From positions 1 to 64,000 of the forward strand of contig CAYUVF010000013.1 in NCBI GenBank assembly GCA_964448045.1: DNA of 64,000 nucleotides, read 5' to 3'. Position numbers and translations under genes: made by a program. This DNA comes from CAYUVF01 sp964448045. Its GTDB lineage: Bacteria; Bacteroidota; Rhodothermia; Rhodothermales; Salinibacteraceae. The notes under the pieces were generated by a model that was not told the DNA's origin, ran no database searches, and saw only the letters and a list, made by a program, of their open reading frames with translations. Shown here piece by piece: positions 51,883 through 60,936 of the stretch; the stretch's first letter is position 1, and each line of letters opens with the position of its first letter.

Positions 51883-52866
51883 CTACAGGCTACGGAGAAA
51901 ATCCCACAGGCGCAGCTGCTCGTCCTCCAGTAGCGTGCCGTATTCCTCGGGAATGGCGAGCGCGGCTTCGGCGTTATTTTGGTTGCCCACGCGGGCCAGC
52001 GGGTACACCAGCTCGTGGCCTCCGTCGGCATCCAGCACATGAAAAAACGCATGCGGCCGGGGCGTCCCGAGAAACAGGATCAGAAACGGCGCCACATGCG
52101 CGGGGCGCTGCGCCGTCCAGAAAAAGGACGGCTCGACGGACGGGTAGCCGAGCAGACGGAGGCTGGCTTCCAGCCAAAAGCAGGCGATGGCTGTCAGGGC
52201 CTCGTCGTCGCTCCCGAGCGGAAACTGCAGGCCATAGTTGAGTGTCGGATGCGCGCGATCCCGCTGGGGCAGCACAGCCTCCAGCAGATTGTTGACGAGC
52301 CGGTATTTTCCGCTGTCGCTGAAATGGCCGAAGAGTCCCTCCAAAAACGGACCCATCGTCGTCTGCTGCAGGTATCGCTTGTATGGTCGAGGGGGCGTGG
52401 GTTGCAGCGAAAACGCCGTGTCAATCTGCTCGACGTGATCGGCCACTTCGCGGTACGGAATATCGCCGTCGGTCGCGGCGCGCACGAGGCGATCGGCGCC
52501 GGCGTAGAACGCATCGGCCTGAAACGGCAGATAGGCCAGATGACGCGGACTAAGATGCCGCTTGGGCACCTCGCATGTCACGATGAACGGATAGGTGCGC
52601 CCGGTGCGGTCGCGACTGGGCCGGAGCACTCCCAGCAGGGCATTGGGCGCCTGCTGACCGCGTCCGCAGAAAAGAAAATGTATCGGCGGTGCCGCGTCAT
52701 ATGCGTCTTCCCACTGCCCATTGGAACGCTGCCGTGCCTGATAAAGCCCTTTCCGCACCCACTCGTCAAAGCTCCGCATCGTCGGCGTGCTGGCGCGGTG
52801 ATTCACAAAGTCGCCGTGGGTGGGAAGCTTTCCCAGGCAGGCGGCGGCACGGGTATCCGTTGGCAT
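51883..52866 (-). CDS. tagF: TagF, T6SS-associated negative regulator
   Basis: A 327-residue protein of the TagF (DUF2094) family, starting CLGKLPTHGDFVNHRAS and with FDEWVRKGLYQARQR, HFLFCGRG and GRTYPFIVTCEVP. In Pseudomonas and Serratia TagF represses T6SS firing post-translationally and is relieved by the phosphorylation pathway. Here it is not fused to PppA. It lies between tssM and tssA, and with TagH, kinase and phosphatase it completes a threonine-phosphorylation control set. The C-terminal part is longer than the shortest TagF proteins. Confidence 0.93.
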   Translation of the reverse strand: MPTDTRAAACLGKLPTHGDFVNHRASTPTMRSFDEWVRKGLYQARQRSNGQWEDAYDAAPPIHFLFCGRGQQAPNALLGVLRPSRDRTGRTYPFIVTCEVPKRHLSPRHLAYLPFQADAFYAGADRLVRAATDGDIPYREVADHVEQIDTAFSLQPTPPRPYKRYLQQTTMGPFLEGLFGHFSDSGKYRLVNNLLEAVLPQRDRAHPTLNYGLQFPLGSDDEALTAIACFWLEASLRLLGYPSVEPSFFWTAQRPAHVAPFLILFLGTPRPHAFFHVLDADGGHELVYPLARVGNQNNAEAALAIPEEYGTLLEDEQLRLWDFLRSL

Positions 52867-52890
52867 GAGTAGGCGTATGGGCAGTTAAGG

Positions 52891-52959
52891 GTTTGGGCGT
52901 GTGAGAGAGAAAATGTGCCACTCGGACGCCCATCCTTCCCGACGCCCACACCCCCAAAC
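52891..52959. repeat. Inverted repeat in the tssM-tagF spacer
   Basis: Bases 52891-52903 and 52947-52959 are inverted repeats (12 of 13 matched) around a 43-base loop, just beyond the tssM stop-side end and the tagF start. It could form a hairpin within the polycistronic message. Confidence 0.5.
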
Positions 52960-52965
52960 GCGCTA

Positions 52966-55900
52966 TCAGTTAATCGTTTCGGATACGCTGAGGCGGAAGA
53001 AGCTCCCGGGACTGGTAAAGAGCGCTGCCGGCTTTTGCGTCCGGAGGTCATACCGGGCGGTAATTGAATAGCGGCCCGGCTGGTTGAACCGCCACCGCAC
53101 CCGGTAGAGGTTGGTCCCGCGAGGCTCAACCTCGGCCTCATCCAGCAGGCGAAACCAGGCCCAGTCGCCATCATGGCGCTTCGGTCCCATTTCGCCCTCG
53201 CGCGTCTGAATCGAGAGCGTCGCGCCACGCGAGCGTCCGGGCCACTCGTATTCGGTCTCGGGCCGGTAGTTGCCCATGTTGTAGGCCTCTTCTCGGCCAT
53301 GCACGCGCAGATAGACCTGACTGGCGGCGGGTGCTCCTTCGGTGCGCTCGGGCTGCTCGGGTTGCAGCTGAAAGGTGACCTGAAGGCTTCCCCCCGTAAA
53401 CAACCCCTCGGTGATTTGCTCGACGCTTTCGAGCATCCGCGTGGTGGACGGTGATACCTGCAGGCCGCGCCCTTCCCACGTCCGGGTCCGGCGCCGATCT
53501 TCTCGCATGAACGGCTCCAGTCGCTCGCGATAAAAGGTGGCCACCGCGCCGTTCTGGGGATGAAAGAAGTTCTCGACCGCACTGAGCGACGCTTCCTGTT
53601 GGCCCCCGCTGAAAGGATATCGTCCTTCCAGATTTGCTTCAAACGGCCGGTACACTTCCGCGCGCCAGCGTTCGTTGAGGTGTTGCTGCGCCGCGCTCAG
53701 AATGGTCGTCCACGCCTCCAGGATGGGCGCCTCAAAGAGCTTTCGGCGTGCATCGGGATCGAAGCGGCTCAGTTGGTTGCGGATCATCCGGAGCTCGGTC
53801 CCGAGCTCGCCCCCGTTTTCGCTGAGCACCTGCGCAGCGACCTCGGTAGCGCGGGCCCGGTCGTTAATCATGCCGTCGAGCAAGGCCCCTACATTTCGAA
53901 GCGCCTGCAGCGCATTGGCGAGGCTCGTCGACGCATTACCGCTCTCGGCTTCGTCGGCGCGGAGCTGATGGAGCCAGGCCATCCGGCGATCGACCGGATG
54001 CATGGCCGCCTCGCCATCGGAGCCTCCCCCTACAGATCCACGCGTCCTGAGCCTCTGGTTGACCTTGGCCTGCCCACGCCTTTCGACCTCTTCCTGAATC
54101 CTGCCCCGCGCCTCATCCAGCATGGATCCGCCAAACGTGGTTTCGCGAGTGACGCGCGCCAGCACGCGGAGCAGCGGCGAGTCGTACTGTCCGCCCAGCT
54201 GCGTATTCAGCACCCGCGAGGTCGCGCGCAGATCGCCCATCGAGCGGTATTCGATCTGGCTAAGGAAGCGCCGCCAGGTCGCTGCATATTCTTCGAAATA
54301 GCGCTCCTGAAGCTGCTCGGTGACCTGCTCCGGGTCACTCAACTCGTCTGAAACTTCTTCAGCCTGCTGGCCTAACACCCAGTCGCCCTCCCCCGGCGCC
54401 TTCGCTTCCTGCTTGAAACGCTCCTGCACGAAGGTGTCCCATCCATCCCGGGTAAAGAAGCCCGACACCTGCGGCGTTTCCACAAACAGTGAGGCGCTGC
54501 CCTGAACGATGTCGGTCAGTTGGACGGGGCGGAGCATGTCTTCCCCTTCCTGCTTGATGCGCGCATATACGTTCTCAATGGTCGGCCGCTGGTGGATAAG
54601 CCGGCGCGTGCGCTCGATCAGCGAAGAGCGCGCTTCAAATGAAGCCACCCGTTGCCCTCCCAATCCGTTCACAAACGTGGCGATCTGCTGCTCCACCTGT
54701 CCCCCGCGCCCTTCGAAACGAGCCGCAGAAAACGGTCCGCCTCCATTGGTCGCCATGGCCACGAGGTGCTGTGTCAGAAACGAGCGATGGCGCTCTTCGC
54801 TCAGGCGACCGGACTCTTCGGAGAGCAGCAGATACGCTTTGAGATGATCACGAAGCGTGCGCCGCCCCTGATCGGCGAGCGTTTCCCCACTGCCCTGCTG
54901 ATTCAGCTGACGCTCCAACGCCCGGAACTGGTCGCGCACCAGGGGACGCATCTTTTGATAATAGAGCGTCCGGGCCGGCTCCAGCACCGTAGCGCCGCGG
55001 TAGAGCCCCCACTGCATGAAGGGCGGATTGTCCTCGTACTCCTCCAGTTCGTCAATCTGGGCGCGAAGTTGATCGAGGTTGTCGAGATCGTCCGGGGTCA
55101 CCTGCCCGTCCCACTCCACAACCGCTGCCGATTCGGCCGCACCCTCCACCTGATTGAGGTCGATCTGACTGCGCACGAGCGCCTGCGAGAGGCCGACGAC
55201 AAACAGCGCCAGCAGCACGGCCGCCGCCGCGCCGACCCCCCACCGCGTGAGGCGTCCTCGCCGCGCCGAACTGGAGGTCTGCTCCACCATGTACTGATCG
55301 GGGATCACCACATCGGTGAAGACGTCTTTGATGAAATAGCTCTTCTTCTCCATGTCCGGCTCGGAGCCCCCGTCGATGCCCGAGGCGAAATCGAACTGCT
55401 GGGAGATCGACTGGATGACCCGGTCGATGGGCGCGCCTTCCTGCGTGCCGCTGGTGAAGTAAAAGCCCCGAAACTCCGGGTTCTCCTGATACGGGTTGCG
55501 CTGAAACAACTGGTCGACGAAAAGCGAGAGGTTCTCTTTGGCAGAGGCAAACTCCAGCGGAAACACGTACACGCGCTGGCGCTCCTCGCGCTTCATCGAC
55601 CGGCTCAGGCGTTCGGAGCGCGCGTCGGCGAGCGCGTCATAGAGCTGATCGAACTCGTGCTCGAAGACGGTGCGCAGGTTGCCCTGCTCGCGCTGCTCCT
55701 CGGTAAGGGTGCAGCCCCAGATCTGCTCGCGCTCTTGGCGCGTCATATCGCCAAAGAACTCGACGAAGCCCTGCAGGAGGTCGCACTTGGTGAAGACCAG
55801 ATAGACCGGGAAGCGCACGCCGAGGCGCTCCACCAGCTCGCTGATGCGCCGGCGAATGGTGTTGGCGTGCCACTCGATCTCGTCGGGCGCGGCGTCGACC

Positions 55901-56556
55901 AGCTCTTCGATGCTGATCCCCACGATGACACCGTTGACCGGGCGGCGACTCCGATGCTCCTTGAGCATGTCGAGGAAGGCATGCCACTCCTCTTCATCCT
56001 CGCGCTCGGTCATATAGCGGCCGGCCGTGTCGAGCAGGATCGCCTGATCGGTGAAGAACCAGTCGCAGTTGCGCGTGCCCCCCACGCCGCGTACGCCGTC
56101 GGTACCGACGGGGAAGTTGAGCCCTGAGTTTTTGATGGCTGTCGTCTTTCCGGCCCCCGGCGGACCGATAAACATGTACCATGGCAGCGCGTGCAGCGCA
56201 TTTTTTCCGCGTCGCCCTCGTCCTAACTTCGACTTTTTGAGCTTGGCAATGGCCTCTTCGAGGCGTTCCTGCAACTCCTCAATCTCGCCCTGTTTATCGG
56301 GCCGCGAGCTCATGCGCTGCTGCTCAGCCTGCATCTTGATCGACTGCTCGATCTGCTGAGCGCTGCGGCTCGCACGCACGAACTCCACAACGATAATCGC
56401 TATGCATATCACGAGCAGCCCGATGACGATGAGCAAACGCGTGACCATCGACCACTCCAGCCAGGCGCCCAGCACGAGCGTCAGAACGATGAGCAGCGCA
56501 AAGCCGAAGCCGATCCAGAAATACCGGCTCTTGAAAAAGTTGAGTATCGACTGCAT
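52966..56556 (-). CDS. tssM: TssM inner-membrane ATPase-like protein (IcmF)
   Basis: A 1196-residue protein. Two membrane helices (about 12-32 and 38-60) precede a coiled linker and a cytoplasmic NTPase domain with Walker A GPPGAGKTT (131-139) and RNCDWFFTDQAILLDTAGRY. A third helix (about 437-459) leads to the large periplasmic domain (about 460-1196) ending in a beta domain with RVRWRFNQPGRYSITARYDL that contacts TssJ. It spans the envelope and forms the trans-envelope channel with TssL and TssJ. Its gene is directly after tssL. Confidence 0.95.
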   Translation of the reverse strand: MQSILNFFKSRYFWIGFGFALLIVLTLVLGAWLEWSMVTRLLIVIGLLVICIAIIVVEFVRASRSAQQIEQSIKMQAEQQRMSSRPDKQGEIEELQERLEEAIAKLKKSKLGRGRRGKNALHALPWYMFIGPPGAGKTTAIKNSGLNFPVGTDGVRGVGGTRNCDWFFTDQAILLDTAGRYMTEREDEEEWHAFLDMLKEHRSRRPVNGVIVGISIEELVDAAPDEIEWHANTIRRRISELVERLGVRFPVYLVFTKCDLLQGFVEFFGDMTRQEREQIWGCTLTEEQREQGNLRTVFEHEFDQLYDALADARSERLSRSMKREERQRVYVFPLEFASAKENLSLFVDQLFQRNPYQENPEFRGFYFTSGTQEGAPIDRVIQSISQQFDFASGIDGGSEPDMEKKSYFIKDVFTDVVIPDQYMVEQTSSSARRGRLTRWGVGAAAAVLLALFVVGLSQALVRSQIDLNQVEGAAESAAVVEWDGQVTPDDLDNLDQLRAQIDELEEYEDNPPFMQWGLYRGATVLEPARTLYYQKMRPLVRDQFRALERQLNQQGSGETLADQGRRTLRDHLKAYLLLSEESGRLSEERHRSFLTQHLVAMATNGGGPFSAARFEGRGGQVEQQIATFVNGLGGQRVASFEARSSLIERTRRLIHQRPTIENVYARIKQEGEDMLRPVQLTDIVQGSASLFVETPQVSGFFTRDGWDTFVQERFKQEAKAPGEGDWVLGQQAEEVSDELSDPEQVTEQLQERYFEEYAATWRRFLSQIEYRSMGDLRATSRVLNTQLGGQYDSPLLRVLARVTRETTFGGSMLDEARGRIQEEVERRGQAKVNQRLRTRGSVGGGSDGEAAMHPVDRRMAWLHQLRADEAESGNASTSLANALQALRNVGALLDGMINDRARATEVAAQVLSENGGELGTELRMIRNQLSRFDPDARRKLFEAPILEAWTTILSAAQQHLNERWRAEVYRPFEANLEGRYPFSGGQQEASLSAVENFFHPQNGAVATFYRERLEPFMREDRRRTRTWEGRGLQVSPSTTRMLESVEQITEGLFTGGSLQVTFQLQPEQPERTEGAPAASQVYLRVHGREEAYNMGNYRPETEYEWPGRSRGATLSIQTREGEMGPKRHDGDWAWFRLLDEAEVEPRGTNLYRVRWRFNQPGRYSITARYDLRTQKPAALFTSPGSFFRLSVSETIN

Positions 56557-56601
56557 GGCGGTCTCGCGATCGTGTTAGAAGGCCCAGAGCTGGAGGCGCC
56601 G

Positions 56602-57345
56602 CTACGGCGTCGCTCCGGTCGTTTCCATTTGCTCGATAGCTGCGGCCGTGTCGCCGGCCGTGTCCGTAATATAGACGTACATGCCCGTGTAGACGAGCAG
56701 CCCGATGAGTACAGCGGCCGCGGCGATGACCCAGGTGGGGAGCTTGCTTTTGACCTCCTGGGCTACCTGCCCGCGCGGCTGCCCGTGGGGCGCCAGATCT
56801 TTCGTCCCCATGCCCGGCAGCCGACTGAGCTCTTCATAGGTCGTCTCGATGATCTCGCGATAACGCTCCTGCTCGTGCAGCTGGTACTTACCCTTGAAAC
56901 CGAGCGTCATGCACAGGTAGTACACCTCCAGCGCCTCGGCATTAGCCTTCGGGTTCTGGCGCAGCTGCTTCAGACGGTCGAAAAACACCTCACCCGCGTC
57001 ATACTGGTCGTACAGCTCCAACTGGAGCGGCGTGCTCACCCACTCATCCTTCTGCGACCAGTCGGACGACAAAATCGTTTCGTCGATGAAGGCAACGAGC
57101 GCAAACTTCGCCATCTGAATGTTGTCGGGCGAGACACCCGTGCGCAGTGCCTCGCGCTCGGCGTCATCGAGCAGATCCTTAATTCGACGACGCAGCACCT
57201 CCGCATCGCCGAACTCCTCGGTCGCACGCAGTTGCAGGATCAGTGTAAAGCACGGCGCAAAGATCTCTGCCAACCGTTTATCGGCCGACTCGTCGAAGAG
57301 GACGCCGGTGTCCTGCTCCGCCTGACTACTCTCAGCTACAGCCAT
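56602..57345 (-). CDS. tssL: TssL inner-membrane protein (DotU-like)
   Basis: A 247-residue protein started at ATG 57345. The cytoplasmic DotU domain (about 20-190) shows FAPCFTLILQLR, MAKFALVAFIDETILSSDW, FFDRLKQLRQNP and LEVYYLCMTLGFKGKYQL. One C-terminal membrane helix (about 210-232) is followed by about 15 periplasmic residues. There is no OmpA-like peptidoglycan-binding domain, so wall anchoring must come from another protein. It lies 45 bases before tssM and 103 bases after tssK. Confidence 0.94.
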   Translation of the reverse strand: MAVAESSQAEQDTGVLFDESADKRLAEIFAPCFTLILQLRATEEFGDAEVLRRRIKDLLDDAEREALRTGVSPDNIQMAKFALVAFIDETILSSDWSQKDEWVSTPLQLELYDQYDAGEVFFDRLKQLRQNPKANAEALEVYYLCMTLGFKGKYQLHEQERYREIIETTYEELSRLPGMGTKDLAPHGQPRGQVAQEVKSKLPTWVIAAAAVLIGLLVYTGMYVYITDTAGDTAAAIEQMETTGATP

Positions 57346-57448
57346 GGTCTGTGTCACATCATCTCGTTCTTAAATAGAAGCACCTGAACCGGCTCTCCGC
57401 CTCCCCATCCTTCGCCTTCTCGACTCCTCGTCTCCCCGTTTTCGTGGC

Positions 57449-58804
57449 TTACGTTGCCGCCATCAGGGTTACGTCAATGTCGCGGAAGTCGGAGGGCAAG
57501 AAGATAGCAATTCCCTCTTCTTCGAGGATCGAATCCCAAAAGGGCCCGCGCTTTTCCAGCTTGAAGTACGTGGCCTGGTTGTCGACCGGCATGCCCGTTG
57601 GCAGGCGCCGGGTCGCCTCCACGTTGAGCGCCCGCGTGTAACTCTGCAATACGGCGTCGATGGTATCGGGCGAGGCCACGCGGAGCATGTTGGGCAGCGC
57701 GTTAGTGAGTTGCTCCTCGGAGTGACGCTCGCTGCGGGTCGCGAGAAACAGCTGCGCCTGCTCCAGCACCTGCTGCTGGACCGAAGCCACCAGCAAACTC
57801 TCGCGCTGGCGCTCCAGCCCGATGCGCTGGTAATTGGACGAGGGCGTCGCCTCGCCGAGCATCTGCCGGAGGATCGTTTCGATCCGGTTGAAAGCCTCGC
57901 TGGGCGTGGCATGCTCGTAGGTCGGCAGGTCGCGCGGATACACCGGCGCATTTTCGACGTAGGTGGACAGCTGGCCGGCCAGCGCCGCCAGCGTCTGAAA
58001 CAACCCCTGCGGATGGTGCTGCCCGCCAGCGTGATGCTGGTTTAGCTGCGGGATATACGCGTTAATCGTGCCCAGCAGGTTGAGCGCCGTGATATCGGAG
58101 GGCGAGAGCTCGCGCTGGGAGAAGGCGTTCTCCTTGCGCTCCGACAGCTCATTACTTTTGGTAACGAGCAACTCCAGCATCTGCCGCGTCATGTCCTTGA
58201 GCCGCTCGGAGGCGTTGATAAGCAAGTACGGCGGAAGAAAGCGATCGCTCAGCGCATATCCGCCGCCGGTGCGCACGACCTCAGCGATGGGCAGTGTGCT
58301 GTATCCCTGCTGCGGCTCATTGGCAAAACGCACCTGCACGTTCGTTCGCGCCACCTCCACGGGGCGCTCGTTGGCACCGGTGTTTTCATCGGGTACGTCC
58401 ATGCTCTCAGCGATGAAGCGCGTCTCCCGCCGCTGATTGGTGCCCTGCAGCTGCACGTTGCGGCCACTCGGCCGCTCGGCCGGGATGGCCAAGAGCACGC
58501 GGATGGTCTCTTCGGTAGCCGGAAAGTGCTCCTGCACGTTGCGCGCCTCGGGCGCCGGGGTCAACTCCGGCACGTCGAACACGAGCCCATCCGGCATCAC
58601 GCCGGTGCCCTCCACGAGCGCGAGCTCGCCATTGGCGAGGCGCTCTTCGTCGATTTCGAGGCGCGACAGGCCCCACCCCTGCGGGGCAACCGCCCGGAGG
58701 CGCGCGTTTAGCACGCCCTCTCGATGCCGGTCCCACTGCTGAAAGTGATGCGGGTCGAGGGTCATGCCCTCAAACCAGACGACTTTCTTTCGGTCTCGCG
58801 CCAT
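57449..58804 (-). CDS. tssK: TssK baseplate-to-membrane connector
   Basis: From ATG 58804 the product is 451 residues and begins in the standard way (KKVVWFEGMTLDPHHFQQWD). Later motifs are GWGLSRLEIDEERLANGELAL, LPPYLLINASERL and the receptor-binding C-terminal domain ending YFKLEKRGPFWDSILEE. TssK trimers link TssF/G to TssL and TssM. It lies between tssJ and tssL. Confidence 0.95.
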   Translation of the reverse strand: MARDRKKVVWFEGMTLDPHHFQQWDRHREGVLNARLRAVAPQGWGLSRLEIDEERLANGELALVEGTGVMPDGLVFDVPELTPAPEARNVQEHFPATEETIRVLLAIPAERPSGRNVQLQGTNQRRETRFIAESMDVPDENTGANERPVEVARTNVQVRFANEPQQGYSTLPIAEVVRTGGGYALSDRFLPPYLLINASERLKDMTRQMLELLVTKSNELSERKENAFSQRELSPSDITALNLLGTINAYIPQLNQHHAGGQHHPQGLFQTLAALAGQLSTYVENAPVYPRDLPTYEHATPSEAFNRIETILRQMLGEATPSSNYQRIGLERQRESLLVASVQQQVLEQAQLFLATRSERHSEEQLTNALPNMLRVASPDTIDAVLQSYTRALNVEATRRLPTGMPVDNQATYFKLEKRGPFWDSILEEEGIAIFLPSDFRDIDVTLMAAT

Positions 58805-58882
58805 GGCGCACACAGATTCTGGATGGTGAATACAAGCAGGTGTCGGCGCCGCCATTCATCCGGGCCGCGCGCCGCTACGAAG

Positions 58883-59338
58883 CTACCGGCTGACGATTGG
58901 CAATCCGCCTCCGCCCTCAACCTCAACCGCAATGCGATTGCTTTCCACAGTAACCGACACGCGATCGCCCACCTCGTCGATGGGATGGATCGATCGCCAC
59001 TGCTCACGATCCGGACTGCGCAGATCTGCCGCTACGCCGATGAACGTAGTCTCGTCAGCCAGTTCAAACTCGATGGTTTCTGCCCCGTTCGGGAAGAGCG
59101 TCACCTTCCGCGGCGGGGTCACCAACTCGTTGCCCAGTGCCCCCTCGTTGTCGCGCCAAAAGGCGGATAGCGGCGTGTTCTTAAAATTACTGTCTCCGCT
59201 GAGCTCGTATATGCGCACGACAGCTGCGTTGCCGCCGTTGTTCATGTCGGATGCCCCTGTGACCATCACTTCGAGCGAGCTCGAGCATCCACTCCATAGA
59301 AGCACGCCCAGTAGGAGAACAACAACCTTGAATTTCAT
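58883..59338 (-). CDS. tssJ: TssJ outer-membrane lipoprotein
   Basis: A 151-residue lipoprotein with lipobox LLWSGC (Cys at about 18) and the transthyretin-like fold of TssJ: AAVVRIYELSGDSNFKN, PLSAFWRDNEGALG, FELADETTFIGVAADLRSPD. It binds the TssM periplasmic tip. Its presence places this system among those with a full TssJ-L-M complex. It lies 79 bases before tssK and 94 after tagH. Confidence 0.93.
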   Translation of the reverse strand: MKFKVVVLLLGVLLWSGCSSSLEVMVTGASDMNNGGNAAVVRIYELSGDSNFKNTPLSAFWRDNEGALGNELVTPPRKVTLFPNGAETIEFELADETTFIGVAADLRSPDREQWRSIHPIDEVGDRVSVTVESNRIAVEVEGGGGLPIVSR

Positions 59339-59432
59339 GATCGGTGTGTAGGTTTACTGAGTCGACGCGTAGATATCTGTCCTTCGGTGACCGGGACCTG
59401 ATCCGGACTCAAATCTTAGGCTGGCTCCAGTA

Positions 59433-60737
59433 TTATGTATGCGTATCTTTGTCGGATGGCCGGACGGCCGTCATGCGGGCTAAATACGCTTTAATAAAGG
59501 CGGGCCGAAAGATGCGCTGCTCGGCGACCGACCAGTCGCCCATCTGAAGCTCGTTCCACTGTGCCCGGAGGCGGTCGAGTACGGCCGGGCTCGCCAGCAT
59601 GGGCACATATTCGTAGAGAGCGCTCTGGTCCATCACCTCGTGCTGGTGCGCATCCGGGTTGAGGCGTTCCATGAGCTCCTCGGTGCCGTTCATCACGCTG
59701 GCCTTGTAGCCGTTGAGCATGGCCACCTGATGTACCGCCAGCGCCTCGGCGGCATCCTCCACGTGATCCAGCCGGTTCTCGCGCTCGTCGTTCGAGATCG
59801 ACGGATCCATCAGATGTGCCTTCATCGTCTGCACGTCACCGTCGTAGAGGAACTGCGTCTCGGCCGATTGCATGATGGTCTGCCCAATGAACTCGTGCCG
59901 GAACTGCCACGGAATCCCGATGATGCGTGAAATCGAAGCGAGCAGCGTGTCGATCACCGTATCTGCAACGTCGTCACTCGCCTGCACCGCCGGACCCGAC
60001 CGGGACCGCTCAGAAGGCAATTCGGAAGAGGGCCCCGATCGAGAAGGAGCGGATTCGCGGGGCGTTTCCGTTGGCGGCTCGGTTTGGGAGGCTTCTTCCG
60101 GCGGCCGGTTCTCGGGAGGCGTTGGAGAGGACGCGCCCGGAGACGACTCGGGCGCACGGGCCGGAGTAGCGCCTGTGTCATCACCTCGCGGCTGCACGCC
60201 GAGCAGCTCCAGCACGCGGTGTACCGCATCGTGCGTGCCCAACTCATCGACGTTGTGAAAGGCCTCCTTCAGCGCGTCGTCGCGGCGCTGTTGCGACTCG
60301 CGCTCGTACGCCTCGATCAACTCATGCAGCGCTTCCAGCAGATGGTCGGCCGGATCCTCGAACGGATTCGAGAAATCTGCCGCGAACACCGTCTCATCGG
60401 CTGCGGGGGCCGTCGTCTCCGCCTCCACCGGCGTAAACTCGACGGCGAACTCGCCGATGCGGAAGACATCGCCCGCGCGCAGCTCGTACGGCTCGCCCGC
60501 CTCCAACCGCTGATTGCGCAGATACGTGAAGTTTTTACTTCCGCGGTCTACCAGCTGATACGTTTCGCCCGACTGCCGCACCTCGGCGTGCTTCGAGCTG
60601 ACGATGCGCTTCGGATCGGGCAGCGTGAGATGGTTATCGCTCCCCCGCCCAATCGTGATACGGTCCTGCTCGAAGAAATACTCGGAGGGGTCGCCTCCAT
60701 CGTCTGCTTCGTGGGTAACCCGTAATTTGACCGGCAT
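59433..60737 (-). CDS. tagH: TagH/Fha, FHA-domain T6SS scaffold
   Basis: A 434-residue protein and the first gene of the T6SS locus. The FHA domain (about 10-105) keeps GRGSDNHLTL, SSKHAEV and DRGSKNFTYL, with phosphothreonine-binding Arg, Ser and Asn. A Pro/Ser/Glu-rich disordered linker (about 160-250) leads to the C-terminal T6SS-FHA domain (about 255-420: WQFRHEFIGQTIMQSAETQF, ALAVHQVAMLNGYKASVMNG). In the phosphorylation pathway, PpkA phosphorylates this scaffold to promote assembly. The linker is Thr/Ser-rich and is a plausible target. Confidence 0.93.
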   Translation of the reverse strand: MPVKLRVTHEADDGGDPSEYFFEQDRITIGRGSDNHLTLPDPKRIVSSKHAEVRQSGETYQLVDRGSKNFTYLRNQRLEAGEPYELRAGDVFRIGEFAVEFTPVEAETTAPAADETVFAADFSNPFEDPADHLLEALHELIEAYERESQQRRDDALKEAFHNVDELGTHDAVHRVLELLGVQPRGDDTGATPARAPESSPGASSPTPPENRPPEEASQTEPPTETPRESAPSRSGPSSELPSERSRSGPAVQASDDVADTVIDTLLASISRIIGIPWQFRHEFIGQTIMQSAETQFLYDGDVQTMKAHLMDPSISNDERENRLDHVEDAAEALAVHQVAMLNGYKASVMNGTEELMERLNPDAHQHEVMDQSALYEYVPMLASPAVLDRLRAQWNELQMGDWSVAEQRIFRPAFIKAYLARMTAVRPSDKDTHT

Positions 60738-60936
60738 AACTCCTGCGCCTGCGCTTGATGAGAAAAATGGACGGAGCGGCCCTCGATAGACCGGTCGCCT
60801 CGGCGGTTTCCGCGGCCGGATGGCCCGGCCCGTTGTGAAGAAGGTATGATGGAGGGGTGATGTAAATCAAGAAGAATCGGCTCCTTCCCGATACGCCACA
60901 CGCCGCTCCCTGCCCAATGCTGCATTCATCCGCCCG
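60738..60936. promoter_or_regulatory. Leader region of the T6SS locus
   Basis: A 199-base gap between the MATE gene stop and the tagH start, both on the minus strand. A promoter for the tagH-tssA unit must lie here unless it is read through from the MATE gene. A 6-bp GC hairpin (60814-60819 with 60825-60830) is visible. No clear -33/-7 or sigma-54 element was recognised. Confidence 0.35.

Larger units (their letters stand above)
23981..60737 (-). other. Type VI secretion system locus (whole)
   Basis: Twenty-four genes, all on the minus strand, from tagH (60737) to the last CsgG/TPR gene (23981). Core components TssA, B, C, D, E, F, G, H, I, J, K, L and M are each present once as separate genes, plus TagF, TagH, PAAR, kinase, phosphatase, RHS, pentapeptide and DUF2169 proteins, and two unusual fusions. 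Only two internal gaps exceed 150 bases apart from the spacer at 46286-46469: 49774-50101, and the hcp 3' region, which carries a hairpin. This suggests at least two transcription units. Confidence 0.93.

Noticed and set aside
51883..52866. Possible PppA-TagF fusion, known in other T6SS loci
   Set aside because: TagF here lacks any PP2C motif; the phosphatase is a separate gene at 28381-29148.
54652..56127. Long plus-strand open frame opposite tssM
   Set aside because: Antisense shadow; the minus-strand product has the Walker A and IcmF features.
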